This document shows, piece by piece, positions 9,214 to 16,559 of a DNA stretch of 64,000 nt. The DNA comes from Catenovulum sediminis. GTDB taxonomy: Bacteria > Pseudomonadota > Gammaproteobacteria > Enterobacterales > Alteromonadaceae. The notes under the pieces are model-generated. The model did no database searches. It saw nothing but the letters and a program-made list of their open reading frames with translations, and was not told the origin of the DNA. The translations under genes and the position numbers were made by a program. The first letter of the stretch is position 1, and each line of letters opens with the position of its first letter. Location of the stretch: assembly GCF_040270295.1 (NCBI RefSeq), contig NZ_JBELOE010000143.1, one strand, 5' to 3'.

Positions 9214-9276
9214 CTGAGTGACTTTGATGACAAATCAGCCATCAAAAAATGACAAAAACCTTTTAGGAGAATGACC

Positions 9277-10344
9277 ATGATGAACTTAAAAAACACATTA
9301 TTTGTAACTGCTTGTACTTTGTCTTCAACTATGGCTTTCGCTAACACTGACTTTTCAGCGGATGCATCATCACAATTTGAAACATCGGGCAGCTACCAAC
9401 AAAACATTGCAACCCAAGATGGCACAGCCAAGGCAGATATGAGTTTTAACTCTGACTTTAACGCGAATACAAACAGCGAAAGTGAAGTCAGTGCAAACAA
9501 CACAACTGAAGAAAATATTGAAGGTGAAAATCAAACAACAGTAGACAACAGTGCAAACACAAAAGTTGAAAGCGGAGTTGAAAATAACGTTGAAGGTGAC
9601 GCTGAAAGCTCTGCAGATGTTACCGCACAAGCAGATACGCCAGATTCATCAGATGACAGCACAGAAAATGATGAACAATCAGCTGACGAAACAACGACTG
9701 AACCAGATACAGCAGAAGTTGCGCAAGACGATGCTTTGGATATGCAATCTGAGTTAGCCGGACGAGTTGAAGGCGCCTTAAACGCGGGTTTAGAGTCTAG
9801 CCAGTCGGTAGGTGAAGAAATACAAGGTACAGTCAACAATGCAATTGACGGAACGATTAATGGTACGATTGACGGAACCCTTGAAGGCGCGATCGACGGC
9901 AGCTTAAGCAATACAATAAATGGTGCCGTTGATGGAACCCTTAATAACACAGTCACCAGCACGGTCGAAGGTACCTTATCAAACACGGTAAATGGCACGG
10001 TAAATGGAACCGTTGAAAATACACTGGAAAGTACGGTTGATGCAACATTAAACGCGGCTGTTGAAGCTCAATCTGATTTATCGGCAGAGTTACAAAACGT
10101 GGTTTCTGAACAAAGCGAATCTGTCGTTGAATCATCGGTCAACCTCGCTTCTGAAATGAGTAACCAAATCACAACTGATGTGATTAGCGAAACACTTGCG
10201 CAAAATGCCGAAGCGACAGCCCAGCAAAGTGCACAAGAAAGTGTGGATGCCGAGTTATCATCCGTGGTCAATGACGAAATCAACACTGTGTTAGACATCG
10301 CTGCAGAAAATAGCATTAGTGAAAGTTCTGCTCTAGATTTCTAA
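9277..10344 (+). CDS. Secreted acidic protein with tandem tetrapeptide repeats
   Basis: The protein family is not recognised. The 355-residue product starts MMNLKNTLFVTACTLSSTMA and has a signal peptide ending near MAFA/NTDF. ATG 9277 is chosen because AGGAGA lies six bases upstream; the ATG at 9271 abuts it. The mature protein is extremely acidic and rich in Asn, Ser, Thr, Glu and Asp, without Cys or Trp. Residues 183-262 are 20 uninterrupted tetrads of the form x-(G/N/S/A)-(T/S/A)-(I/L/V), for example NGTI DGTL EGAI. The rest is low complexity. An ECF-type promoter precedes it and a strong terminator follows. It is probably a periplasmic, surface or matrix protein. Confidence 0.7.
   Translation: MMNLKNTLFVTACTLSSTMAFANTDFSADASSQFETSGSYQQNIATQDGTAKADMSFNSDFNANTNSESEVSANNTTEENIEGENQTTVDNSANTKVESGVENNVEGDAESSADVTAQADTPDSSDDSTENDEQSADETTTEPDTAEVAQDDALDMQSELAGRVEGALNAGLESSQSVGEEIQGTVNNAIDGTINGTIDGTLEGAIDGSLSNTINGAVDGTLNNTVTSTVEGTLSNTVNGTVNGTVENTLESTVDATLNAAVEAQSDLSAELQNVVSEQSESVVESSVNLASEMSNQITTDVISETLAQNAEATAQQSAQESVDAELSSVVNDEINTVLDIAAENSISESSALDF
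9823..10062 (+). repeat. 20 tandem 12-bp units coding x-G-T-(I/L/V) tetrads
   Basis: Twenty consecutive in-frame 12-base units run from QGTV to NAAV. Typical units are NGTI, DGTI, DGTL, EGTL, NGTV and SNTV. The DNA units vary at third positions, so the array is old enough for synonymous drift, while the fourth residue is always Ile, Leu or Val. That implies selection on the protein pattern. Confidence 0.9.
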
Positions 10345-10400
10345 CTCATAGCATTTTTAAACAATTGCATTACGAACTAAATTCGAAAAAATAAAATTCA

Positions 10401-10428
10401 AAAGGGGCATTTTAAATGCCCCTTTTTT
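10401..10428 (+). terminator. Intrinsic terminator of the tetrad-repeat gene
   Basis: AAAGGGGCATTT and AAATGCCCCTTTTTT form a strong stem with a short loop and a terminal T-run, 57 bases after the stop codon at 10344. Confidence 0.92.
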
Positions 10429-10479
10429 GTATTCATTATAAACGAATTCTAATGCCGTTAAGGGTTAAAATAGCCATTG

Positions 10480-10501
10480 CCCTTCGGGCTGAGGTCAAAA
10501 T
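10480..10501. repeat. Second copy of the CCCTTCGGGCTGAGG repeat edge
   Basis: Positions 10480-10501 match 1-22 of this window at 21 of 22 bases (CCCTTCGGGCTGAGG then T instead of C, then CAAAAT). The remainder of the 1-110 element is not present here, so this is a partial or decayed copy. It lies between a terminator and an ECF-type promoter. Confidence 0.6.
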
Positions 10502-10569
10502 CACAAACACCACCATAATCCGACTAAGCGTGAAACACGTCACATTCTATACCAGCCATAACAAAAGCG

Positions 10570-10597
10570 GGAATAACCGATACAGCTCAAACGTTAT
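10570..10597 (+). promoter_or_regulatory. ECF-sigma-type promoter of the outer-membrane barrel gene
   Basis: GGAATA (10570-10575), 16 bases, CGTTAT (10592-10597), read as GGGAATAACC...ACGTTATCTAG. Both hexamers and the flanking bases CGTTATCT are identical to the promoter at 9186, with the same spacing. It lies 36 bases before the start codon at 10634. Confidence 0.78.
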
Positions 10598-10633
10598 CTA
10601 GATGATTACACAAATTATTCTGGAGTTGTACGC

Positions 10634-11572
10634 ATGAAAACATTCACTCAAACTAAACTTTCAATGAGCTTATCTGTATTGATATCAACTGCATTGTCTA
10701 CTGCGCTTGCCACGGCTTCATTTGCTCAAGATAAAAATAAAAATTGGTCGATCAGCGCTGAAACCGGCTATTTACACGATAGTCAATTAACAATTGCCGA
10801 GCTCGATGGCACAGCATCTGATCAAAGCGACACCGCACTCACCTTAAAAGTTGGCGCGGATGGCAAATGGCAATTAACTGAAAATACGCAAATTTCGGCA
10901 GGTTATCAGTACAACCAAAAACAGTTTCAAGATACCCAAACGTACGATACGCAAATGCATCAAGCAAACATTGCAAGCCGTTATGCATTAGGTGTCTATC
11001 GTTTAGGTGCAAGATTAGATTACGCCAGTATTGATTTAGCCGAAGCGGACTTATTGGATATGACGTTGCTCACGTTAGATATTGGCCGAATGTTAGGAGA
11101 TGCGGTTTATCTTCGAGGCTCTACAGTACTGCGGGATAAATCATTTGCCGACTTATCTGAGCGTGATGCGCAGGCGGTAACGATAGGTGCAGATGTATTT
11201 TATTTTATCAACATGTCACAATACTTAACGGCCTCAATAAGTCATGAAGATGAAAGTGCCGACAACACGCGGTTTGATTACACAGAAGGTAAATTAAAGG
11301 CCAGTTTCACGCAAAAATTTACGGTATTTGAGCAAACTGCAAAAGCTCAAGTCTATTATCAATATAGTGACAGAGATTATGCTGCATATGCTGTTAATCC
11401 AGACGAATTTAGAGCCGATAGCAAACAAACGCTGGGCATTCAGTACAATCACCCCCTCAGTCAATATTTCGAAATGTATGGGAAAATTGAGCATACAAAA
11501 GCGCAATCAAATCTCAGCAGTGCTGACTATGATGAAAACCTCGCATCCGTTAATTTAAAAATGCATTTTTAG
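10634..11572 (+). CDS. Outer-membrane beta-barrel protein
   Basis: The 312-residue precursor has a signal peptide ending ATASFAQ/DKNKN near residue 32. The mature chain is a run of alternating amphipathic strands (for example ISAETGYLHD, TQISAGYQYNQ, YRLGARLDYA, AKAQVYYQYS) with acidic turns, and it ends in VNLKMHF. The terminal Phe is the classic BAM recognition signature of barrel proteins. Strand count suggests about 12-14 strands. No enzymatic motif is seen. It shares the ECF-type promoter with the upstream tetrad-repeat gene and is transcribed after that gene's terminator, so it is a separate unit of the same predicted regulon. It may be an export or receptor channel (inference). Confidence 0.8.
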   Translation: MKTFTQTKLSMSLSVLISTALSTALATASFAQDKNKNWSISAETGYLHDSQLTIAELDGTASDQSDTALTLKVGADGKWQLTENTQISAGYQYNQKQFQDTQTYDTQMHQANIASRYALGVYRLGARLDYASIDLAEADLLDMTLLTLDIGRMLGDAVYLRGSTVLRDKSFADLSERDAQAVTIGADVFYFINMSQYLTASISHEDESADNTRFDYTEGKLKASFTQKFTVFEQTAKAQVYYQYSDRDYAAYAVNPDEFRADSKQTLGIQYNHPLSQYFEMYGKIEHTKAQSNLSSADYDENLASVNLKMHF

Positions 11573-11639
11573 CACAACAAGCTAGATGATAAATAACATC
11601 CAGTAATACAAACACACCCGACTCAAAGTTTAAAAACGC

Positions 11640-13112
11640 TTAGTCGGGTGATTTAACTTTTCCAATTAAACCATAACCATAAGTATCATCTTTACCGAGT
11701 TCCCCTAAATCTTGTGCATAACGCCGCATCATTAAACGGCTCTCTTGTGGCCATTTTTTTTCCCCATTGATTAAACACAACAAATGGGCAGCAACAATAG
11801 GGGATGCCATTGACGTGCCGGTTTCAGTTTTAATACTGCCATTAATTCTAGGCACAAAAACATCAACGCCGGTTGCCGCAAAATCCACCTGTTTGCCCCG
11901 AACGGCCCAGCGATAAATGTTGTTTTTATGATCAACAGCAGTCACACCAATCACTGCAGCATAAGCAGCCGGATATAAGGGTGGCGACGCTGGCCCCGCA
12001 TTACCAACCGCTGCCACAATCGTGATTTGTTGTTTACTCAAGGCTTCAATTGCGGTTTTTAATAAACCATTGTCTGGCCCGGTTAAACTCATATTAATAA
12101 CACTAACTGGCTGTTTTGCCAGCCAGTTAAGTGCTTTAACTAAATTAAACATAGTCGCCCCCTGCCCACCATCCGGGCGCGTATAAAAAGCGGCGGCTGA
12201 GTATATTTTCCCCTGTGGTAATAAGGGTTGCAGGTTTGCCATTTCACCGACCAGCAATCCAGCCACTGCACTGCCATGTTGTGTGGGCTGTGCTAAATCA
12301 GGATCAACAAAACTTTGTTGAATTATCCTGCCTGCTTGTTGAACGCGTTTAAAAGCCGGATGATAAATATCAACTGCAGTATCTATCATCCCGATATTAA
12401 TCGCTTGCGCACATGCTTTAGCTTTTGTTGTTTTCATGTTTTTTTCTGCGGGCATATCTGCTTGCGTGTTTAAAGCCGAACTTTGCACCTGATAAATGTG
12501 GTTACGACTGAGCACCTGTTCATCATCCAATAACAATGCAGCTTTTAACGCACTCAGCGAATCTAATTGCGCATCAACGTGCACTCGCACAACCGTAACC
12601 TCTAATGCATCCAGATTTTCCTGCTCAATAATTTTAATCTGCTGCTGGGCAACTAATGCATTTAGCTGAGCCATTTGCTGCGAGCTGATTTGCATCACCC
12701 ATTCCTGTTTAACCGCCAGTTGACCCGCTTCGTCTAGGGTTTCTGCAAATTTTAGTTGACCATTTAAGCCAATAATTTGTTGTGGTACTGAAGCTTCTAT
12801 CGATAATCCAGCAGAATTGAGCTCGGCTTGTAATTCTACGCTACCCAATTCGAGTGGTAGTTCTGCATCTAACTCCGTCGCTAGTCCTTCTGTCACTAAT
12901 CCTGCATTCAGTTCAACGGGTAATTCTATTTTAGGTTCGTTTGAATTATCGGTAGGAATTGATTGTATTTCATCCACAATATCTTGCGGCACTTGAGATA
13001 TTTGCTCCAATGCCCCATCAATAGACAGAGGATCCGCTAAACTCAATTGGCAAATCAAACTGAAAGGCAAAATTAAACAGGCTGATAATTTTTTACGTTT
13101 TAAGGACTTCAT
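11640..13112 (-). CDS. Secreted S8 (subtilisin-family) serine peptidase
   Basis: The 490-residue exported protease has a signal peptide (residues 1-26, ending LSLA/DPLS) and a long pro-region (about 27-235). The catalytic domain carries Asp244 (IGMIDTAVD), His279 (QHGSAVAGLL), oxyanion Asn371 (AVGNAGPASP) and Ser434 (GTSMASPIVAAHL). The pro-region includes an unusual Glu/Leu-rich stretch with loose repeats (ELNAGL, ELDAEL, ELNSAGL). It is transcribed divergently from the ECF sigma gene, from a promoter of the same type, so it is probably a stress-regulated envelope protease. The substrate is unknown. Confidence 0.93.
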   Translation of the reverse strand: MKSLKRKKLSACLILPFSLICQLSLADPLSIDGALEQISQVPQDIVDEIQSIPTDNSNEPKIELPVELNAGLVTEGLATELDAELPLELGSVELQAELNSAGLSIEASVPQQIIGLNGQLKFAETLDEAGQLAVKQEWVMQISSQQMAQLNALVAQQQIKIIEQENLDALEVTVVRVHVDAQLDSLSALKAALLLDDEQVLSRNHIYQVQSSALNTQADMPAEKNMKTTKAKACAQAINIGMIDTAVDIYHPAFKRVQQAGRIIQQSFVDPDLAQPTQHGSAVAGLLVGEMANLQPLLPQGKIYSAAAFYTRPDGGQGATMFNLVKALNWLAKQPVSVINMSLTGPDNGLLKTAIEALSKQQITIVAAVGNAGPASPPLYPAAYAAVIGVTAVDHKNNIYRWAVRGKQVDFAATGVDVFVPRINGSIKTETGTSMASPIVAAHLLCLINGEKKWPQESRLMMRRYAQDLGELGKDDTYGYGLIGKVKSPD

Positions 13113-13144
13113 ACTATGCTCTTTGCTCTACTATTCTCTCTTAT

Positions 13145-13171
13145 ACAACGTTTTGTCAGGCCAAAAATTCC
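13145..13171 (-). promoter_or_regulatory. ECF-sigma-type promoter of the S8 peptidase gene
   Basis: On the minus strand GGAATT (13171-13166), 15 bases, CGTTGT (13150-13145). It differs from the other three by one base in each hexamer. The transcript would start just upstream of the peptidase ATG at 13112. Confidence 0.6.
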
Positions 13172-13232
13172 ATTAGAACCCAGCTTTTTTCACTGCAAAA
13201 GAACGAAAAGTGTAAAAAAAATTTAAATTTAC

Positions 13233-13259
13233 GGAATAAATTAATTTGTCAGCCGTTAT
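13233..13259 (+). promoter_or_regulatory. Autoregulatory ECF promoter of the sigma/anti-sigma operon
   Basis: GGAATA (13233-13238), 15 bases, CGTTAT (13254-13259), in the context ACGGAATAAA...GCCGTTATCTA. It lies 29 bases before the sigma gene start and closely resembles promoters at 9186 and 10570, as expected for an ECF factor that transcribes its own gene. Confidence 0.75.
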
Positions 13260-13288
13260 CTATGTAAGACATCGGGGAACATTAATAA

Positions 13289-13783
13289 ATGAAACAACAA
13301 ATAACCAAATTAGTACCACAGCTTAGACGTTTTGCATTTGCCTTAACGGGCAGTGCCGACGATGCAGATGACTTATTGCAAAATACAATCGAACGATTAT
13401 TAAGACAAGCACCAGATGCTCAAGATGAGGACTTAACCAAGTGGGCATTTCGCGTTTGTAAGAATTTATGGATTGATGAATACCGCTCGCGCAAAGTACG
13501 CAGCCAAGCAGCAGCAAATCCTGAGTTATCAGCTAATCAGGCGGTCGATGGTGAACGCGCCATGCAAGGTGAAATCGCTTTACAACAGGTCAATAGCGCA
13601 ATGGCGCAATTACCTGATGAGCAAAGAAGTATTATCTCATTAATTGCTTTAGAAGGCTTATCTTACAAAGAAGCCGCTGCAGCATTAGAGTTACCTATCG
13701 GCACAGTTATGAGCAGGCTTGCACGCGCCAGATTGGCGTTAAGTGAATTTTTAAAAAACAGCCAAGAGGAGGCAAACGCATGA
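13289..13783 (+). CDS. ECF-family RNA polymerase sigma factor
   Basis: The 164-residue sigma factor has only regions 2 and 4. Region 2 includes DADDLLQNTIERLL and the -10-recognising WAFRVCKNLWIDEYRSRK. Region 4 has LPDEQRSIISLIALEGLSY, then the helix-turn-helix KEAAAALELPIGTVMSRLAR. It overlaps the next gene by four bases (ATGA), the anti-sigma factor, the standard arrangement. Matching GGAAT/CGTT promoters lie before this operon and three other genes nearby, so a compact local regulon is inferred. Confidence 0.95.
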   Translation: MKQQITKLVPQLRRFAFALTGSADDADDLLQNTIERLLRQAPDAQDEDLTKWAFRVCKNLWIDEYRSRKVRSQAAANPELSANQAVDGERAMQGEIALQQVNSAMAQLPDEQRSIISLIALEGLSYKEAAAALELPIGTVMSRLARARLALSEFLKNSQEEANA

Positions 13784-14532
13784 AAATAACAGATGAAAAA
13801 CTATCGGCCTTCCTTGATGCCGAATTACCTGAAGCGGAAATGGAAGAAATCCGCGCGCAAATTGCATCAGATGACAGTATTTCTGCCCGGCTTGCAGAAT
13901 TAACCATGGTTGATGAGAGCATACGCGGCGTCTATAGTGAAATAGATAATAAACCACTGCCTAGCGCTATCCGTAAAATGTTAGAAGAATCCCCCGTACA
14001 ACAAAATAATAATGTTGTGCAAATGTCCGGCTGGAAAAAAGCAGTGCACAAAACCAATGCGTTTTTATCACAACATGCAGCGCAAGCGGCTAGTGTGGCT
14101 TTATTAGCAGGTTTTCTGGTCGCTCAAATAATGCCACAAAACGTATCTGACAGCCCTTTAGCGCAACAAAATGGCTACTGGGCTCAGCAGGCAAATATTT
14201 TAGAAACGGTCCCCAGTGGTCAAACTGAAACTTTATATGATGGTAGTTCGGTGCAAGCTAGATTAACCTTTAAAGATCCGAAAAACAGAATTTGCCGACA
14301 GTTTCAGTTAAATAATACCAATGGTATGACCAGTGAAAATATAGCTTGTCGCGAACAAGGGGAATGGCACAAGGTAGCAACTTTCTATAGCGGCCAAAAT
14401 GATATCAATGAGTATCAAACTGCCAGTGGCGGATCGCCTTTATTAAACGCAACACTTGATAAAATGATCCATTCACAAATATATGATCGACAAGCTGAAG
14501 AACAAATAATTCAGCAAAATTGGTCAGAATAA
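13780..14532 (+). CDS. Membrane-bound anti-sigma factor (RseA-like organisation)
   Basis: The 250-residue protein starts MKITDEKLSAFLDAELPEAE, the usual anti-sigma helix opening, and its cytoplasmic domain covers about residues 1-95. One membrane segment (SVALLAGFLVAQIM, about 104-117) follows, then a periplasmic domain of roughly 130 residues. The zinc-finger HxxxCxxC motif of ZAS anti-sigmas is absent. It would hold the sigma factor at the inner membrane until an envelope signal triggers release, probably by proteolysis. It is translationally coupled to the sigma gene. The protease S8 next door is a candidate partner, but no evidence shows it cleaves this protein. Confidence 0.85.
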   Translation: MKITDEKLSAFLDAELPEAEMEEIRAQIASDDSISARLAELTMVDESIRGVYSEIDNKPLPSAIRKMLEESPVQQNNNVVQMSGWKKAVHKTNAFLSQHAAQAASVALLAGFLVAQIMPQNVSDSPLAQQNGYWAQQANILETVPSGQTETLYDGSSVQARLTFKDPKNRICRQFQLNNTNGMTSENIACREQGEWHKVATFYSGQNDINEYQTASGGSPLLNATLDKMIHSQIYDRQAEEQIIQQNWSE

Positions 14533-14555
14533 TTTACAACTGTGAGGTGTCGAAT

Positions 14556-15077
14556 ATGAATAAATTAATTTTAATCTTGATCAGCACGTTATTGATTTCA
14601 GCCTGTGCCAGTAAACCACCGTACCGACCGGCAGAAGGTAATGGTTATGGCTATAAAGAAGTCAAAATTACCGAAGAGAAATATCGCGTGCACTTTAAAC
14701 ACAGAAGCGATGACCGCTCGGAAGCAATGAATTTTGCCCTATTGCGGGCAGCTGAGCTAACAAAACTAAAAGACTATGATTGGTTTATTATCAATAACAG
14801 AGAAACCATTATCGATAAAGAACGTGTCGCACCAGCCAGTGGTGTATCCGTTGGGCGCTCGCATCGTGTCGAACGACACTGCGGACTGCTCGGCTGCAGT
14901 ACACACACTGAGCCACAAACTAATGTCGGAGTATCACTCAATTTAAACAGTCCGGACAAAAGTGAAATCGAAAGCATTTTAGAAATCCGCATGGGTCATG
15001 GTGAAACGCCAGATAGCGAAAATGCTTATAATGCAAAAGAAGTCTATGAAAACCTAAGCCCGCTAAGCACAAAATAA
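14556..15077 (+). CDS. CC0125/CC1285-family lipoprotein
   Basis: The ATG at 14556 follows GTGAGGTG and gives a 173-residue lipoprotein (MNKLILILISTLLISAC; lipobox ISAC). The mature part contains GNGYGYKEVKITEEKYRVHF and MNFALLRAAELTKLKDYDWF, which fit the CC0125/CC1285 lipoprotein family of unknown function. The middle has a Cys pair in RHCGLLGCST. It lies 23 bases after the anti-sigma gene and is probably the third gene of the sigma operon. That suggests an envelope-stress sensing or effector role (inference). Confidence 0.75.
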   Translation: MNKLILILISTLLISACASKPPYRPAEGNGYGYKEVKITEEKYRVHFKHRSDDRSEAMNFALLRAAELTKLKDYDWFIINNRETIIDKERVAPASGVSVGRSHRVERHCGLLGCSTHTEPQTNVGVSLNLNSPDKSEIESILEIRMGHGETPDSENAYNAKEVYENLSPLSTK

Positions 15078-15098
15078 AATTAATTCATTTTTTCTAAA

Positions 15099-15132
15099 GG
15101 CTACTGACACAACGCTGTCAGTAGCCCTTATT
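15099..15132 (+). terminator. Terminator of the sigma-factor operon
   Basis: GGCTACTGACA (15099-15109) and TGTCAGTAGCC (15116-15126) form an 11-bp perfect stem with a 6-base loop, then CTTATTTATC. It is 22 bases after the lipoprotein stop. Confidence 0.85.
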
Positions 15133-15230
15133 TATCATTCCTTCCGTTGCTTGCTCAGCAATATAAAACTCGCTGTTTAACCTTGATACATGAGCTTTAG
15201 GTATCAAACCAACAACCATTCCAACAACTA

Positions 15231-15285
15231 TTGAAGGAATATTTGAAGGAATACTTGAAGGAATATTAGAAGGAATATTAGAATG
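15231..15285 (+). repeat. Four 12-bp tandem repeats, each holding a Shine-Dalgarno-like AAGGAAT
   Basis: TTGAAGGAATAT, TTGAAGGAATAC, TTGAAGGAATAT and TAGAAGGAATAT run head to tail from 15231 to 15278. The next partial unit is TAGAATG, whose ATG (15283-15285) is the start codon of the following gene. Thus the leader offers several ribosome-binding sequences at 12-base intervals. Confidence 0.9.
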
Positions 15286-15612
15286 ACAACAACTGCAATA
15301 GAATTAGTAAGTTACAAATTAAAAACCAACGTACCAACCGAGCAACTGGCGGAAGTCAATGCGGCTGTAAATGACTTTCTACAAGCTCAGGAAGGGTTTT
15401 ATTATCGCTCTATGAGCCAAGATGACAATGGCACTTATTTCGACATTGTTTATTGGAAAGACATGCAGCATGCACAAAACGCGTCCGATGCTTTTATGCA
15501 AAATCCATCATGTCAGGCACTCATGGCGATAACAGATATGGATTCAATAAAGATGCGCCACATGACAGCCATTTCAGAGAGTATGATGTGCGAACAAACA
15601 GCTGAAGCTTAA
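15283..15612 (+). CDS. ABM-like (antibiotic biosynthesis monooxygenase) family protein
   Basis: A 109-residue cytoplasmic protein with a ferredoxin-like alpha-beta pattern: AIELVSYKLK (strand), a helix ending FLQAQ, GFYYRSMSQDDNGTYFDIVYW (strands), and a helix over DMQHAQNASDAFM. This resembles dimeric ABM-fold proteins, which include small oxygenases and stress proteins. Catalytic residues cannot be assigned. It starts inside a 12-bp repeat array carrying ribosome-binding sequences. A WYL-type regulator follows 78 bases downstream and may control it. Confidence 0.65.
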   Translation: MTTTAIELVSYKLKTNVPTEQLAEVNAAVNDFLQAQEGFYYRSMSQDDNGTYFDIVYWKDMQHAQNASDAFMQNPSCQALMAITDMDSIKMRHMTAISESMMCEQTAEA

Positions 15613-15690
15613 TTTGCACAAATAAATCAGCTTCTGAGCATATTAATTTTGATATGCTCAGCATTTATTGTAAAACAAGTTGGCAACCCC

Positions 15691-16395
15691 ATGCGAAAGG
15701 CCGAGCGACTCTTTCAGATTTTAACTTTACTGCGCAGCAAACGTGGCGTCATTACCGCACAGCAGATTGCACAACAGTTGGAAGTATCAGAGCGAACTAT
15801 TTATCGGGATATACAGGCTTTATCTCTGTCCGGCGTGCCTATCGAATCTGAAGCGGGTGTAGGGTATAAACTCAAAGCCAACTTTAGTATCCCGCCGATC
15901 ATGTTCGATGAAGCAGAAATTGAAGCCTTATTGTTAGGCGGACGCATGGTTGAAAGCTGGAGCAACCAAAGTATGGCAAAAGCTGCATCTTCTGCTTTAG
16001 CCAAGATCCATGCTGTCTTGCCAGATAAGCTCCATCAATTGTCAGTCGAGCAACCAGAATGGCTCATTGTGCCGCAATTTAATTCAGCGCAATATCAACA
16101 ACACAACGAGCAAATATCCAGTGCAATTAAAAACCGCCAAGTAATATTGCTAAACTATCAGGATGAAGCCGGCAACTTAACTAGCCGAAAAGTATGGCCA
16201 CTGGGCATGATTTATTGGGGTAAAACCTGGACATTAGTCGCTTGGTGTACTTTGCGACAAGACTACCGCATGTTCAGATTAGACAGAATACAAACACTTG
16301 ACAACTTAACTAAGTTTTTTCAAACACGCGAAGATATCAGCTTACAGCACTATATAAACTTAATTAAACAACAACAGCAAAGGTACTCTGGATAA
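15691..16395 (+). CDS. HTH-WYL (YafY-type) transcriptional regulator
   Basis: The ATG at 15691 gives a 234-residue protein beginning MRKAERLFQILTLLRSK, as usual in YafY-like regulators. An in-frame start at 15649 would add 14 residues not expected in the family. The N-terminal HTH_11 helix-turn-helix includes ITAQQIAQQLEVSERTIYRD. The C-terminal ligand-binding WYL-like domain includes RQVILLNYQDEAGNLTSR, WPLGMIYWGKTWTLVAWC and FRLDRIQTL. It probably binds DNA near itself and the small ABM-like gene upstream. The ligand is unknown. Confidence 0.9.
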   Translation: MRKAERLFQILTLLRSKRGVITAQQIAQQLEVSERTIYRDIQALSLSGVPIESEAGVGYKLKANFSIPPIMFDEAEIEALLLGGRMVESWSNQSMAKAASSALAKIHAVLPDKLHQLSVEQPEWLIVPQFNSAQYQQHNEQISSAIKNRQVILLNYQDEAGNLTSRKVWPLGMIYWGKTWTLVAWCTLRQDYRMFRLDRIQTLDNLTKFFQTREDISLQHYINLIKQQQQRYSG

Positions 16396-16559
16396 CTTTA
16401 GTCACCCACTAGTATAAGAATCTGAAATCAATAATAAAAAACTAAAAAGATACTTTTTTAAAGCTAAATGATATCGAATTCATTAGCTTTCTGCTGCAGC
16501 TTTAAGTAACATAACAAAAAAGAGTTGATAACAATTTAAAAACAACATCAGGTGTTATT

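Noticed and set aside
9531..9998. Antisense 155-codon open frame inside the tetrad-repeat gene
   Set aside because: It arises from the codon periodicity of the repeat on the other strand, has no ribosome-binding site and mirrors the gene's bias.
10416..10601. 61-codon frame over the terminator, repeat edge and promoter
   Set aside because: It spans regulatory DNA (terminator at 10401 and ECF promoter at 10570) and has no family signature.
11615..11650. Stem CACCCGACT/AGTCGGGTG between the barrel and protease genes
   Set aside because: An 18-base loop without a T-run, and part of it lies in the protease coding end; not called as a terminator.
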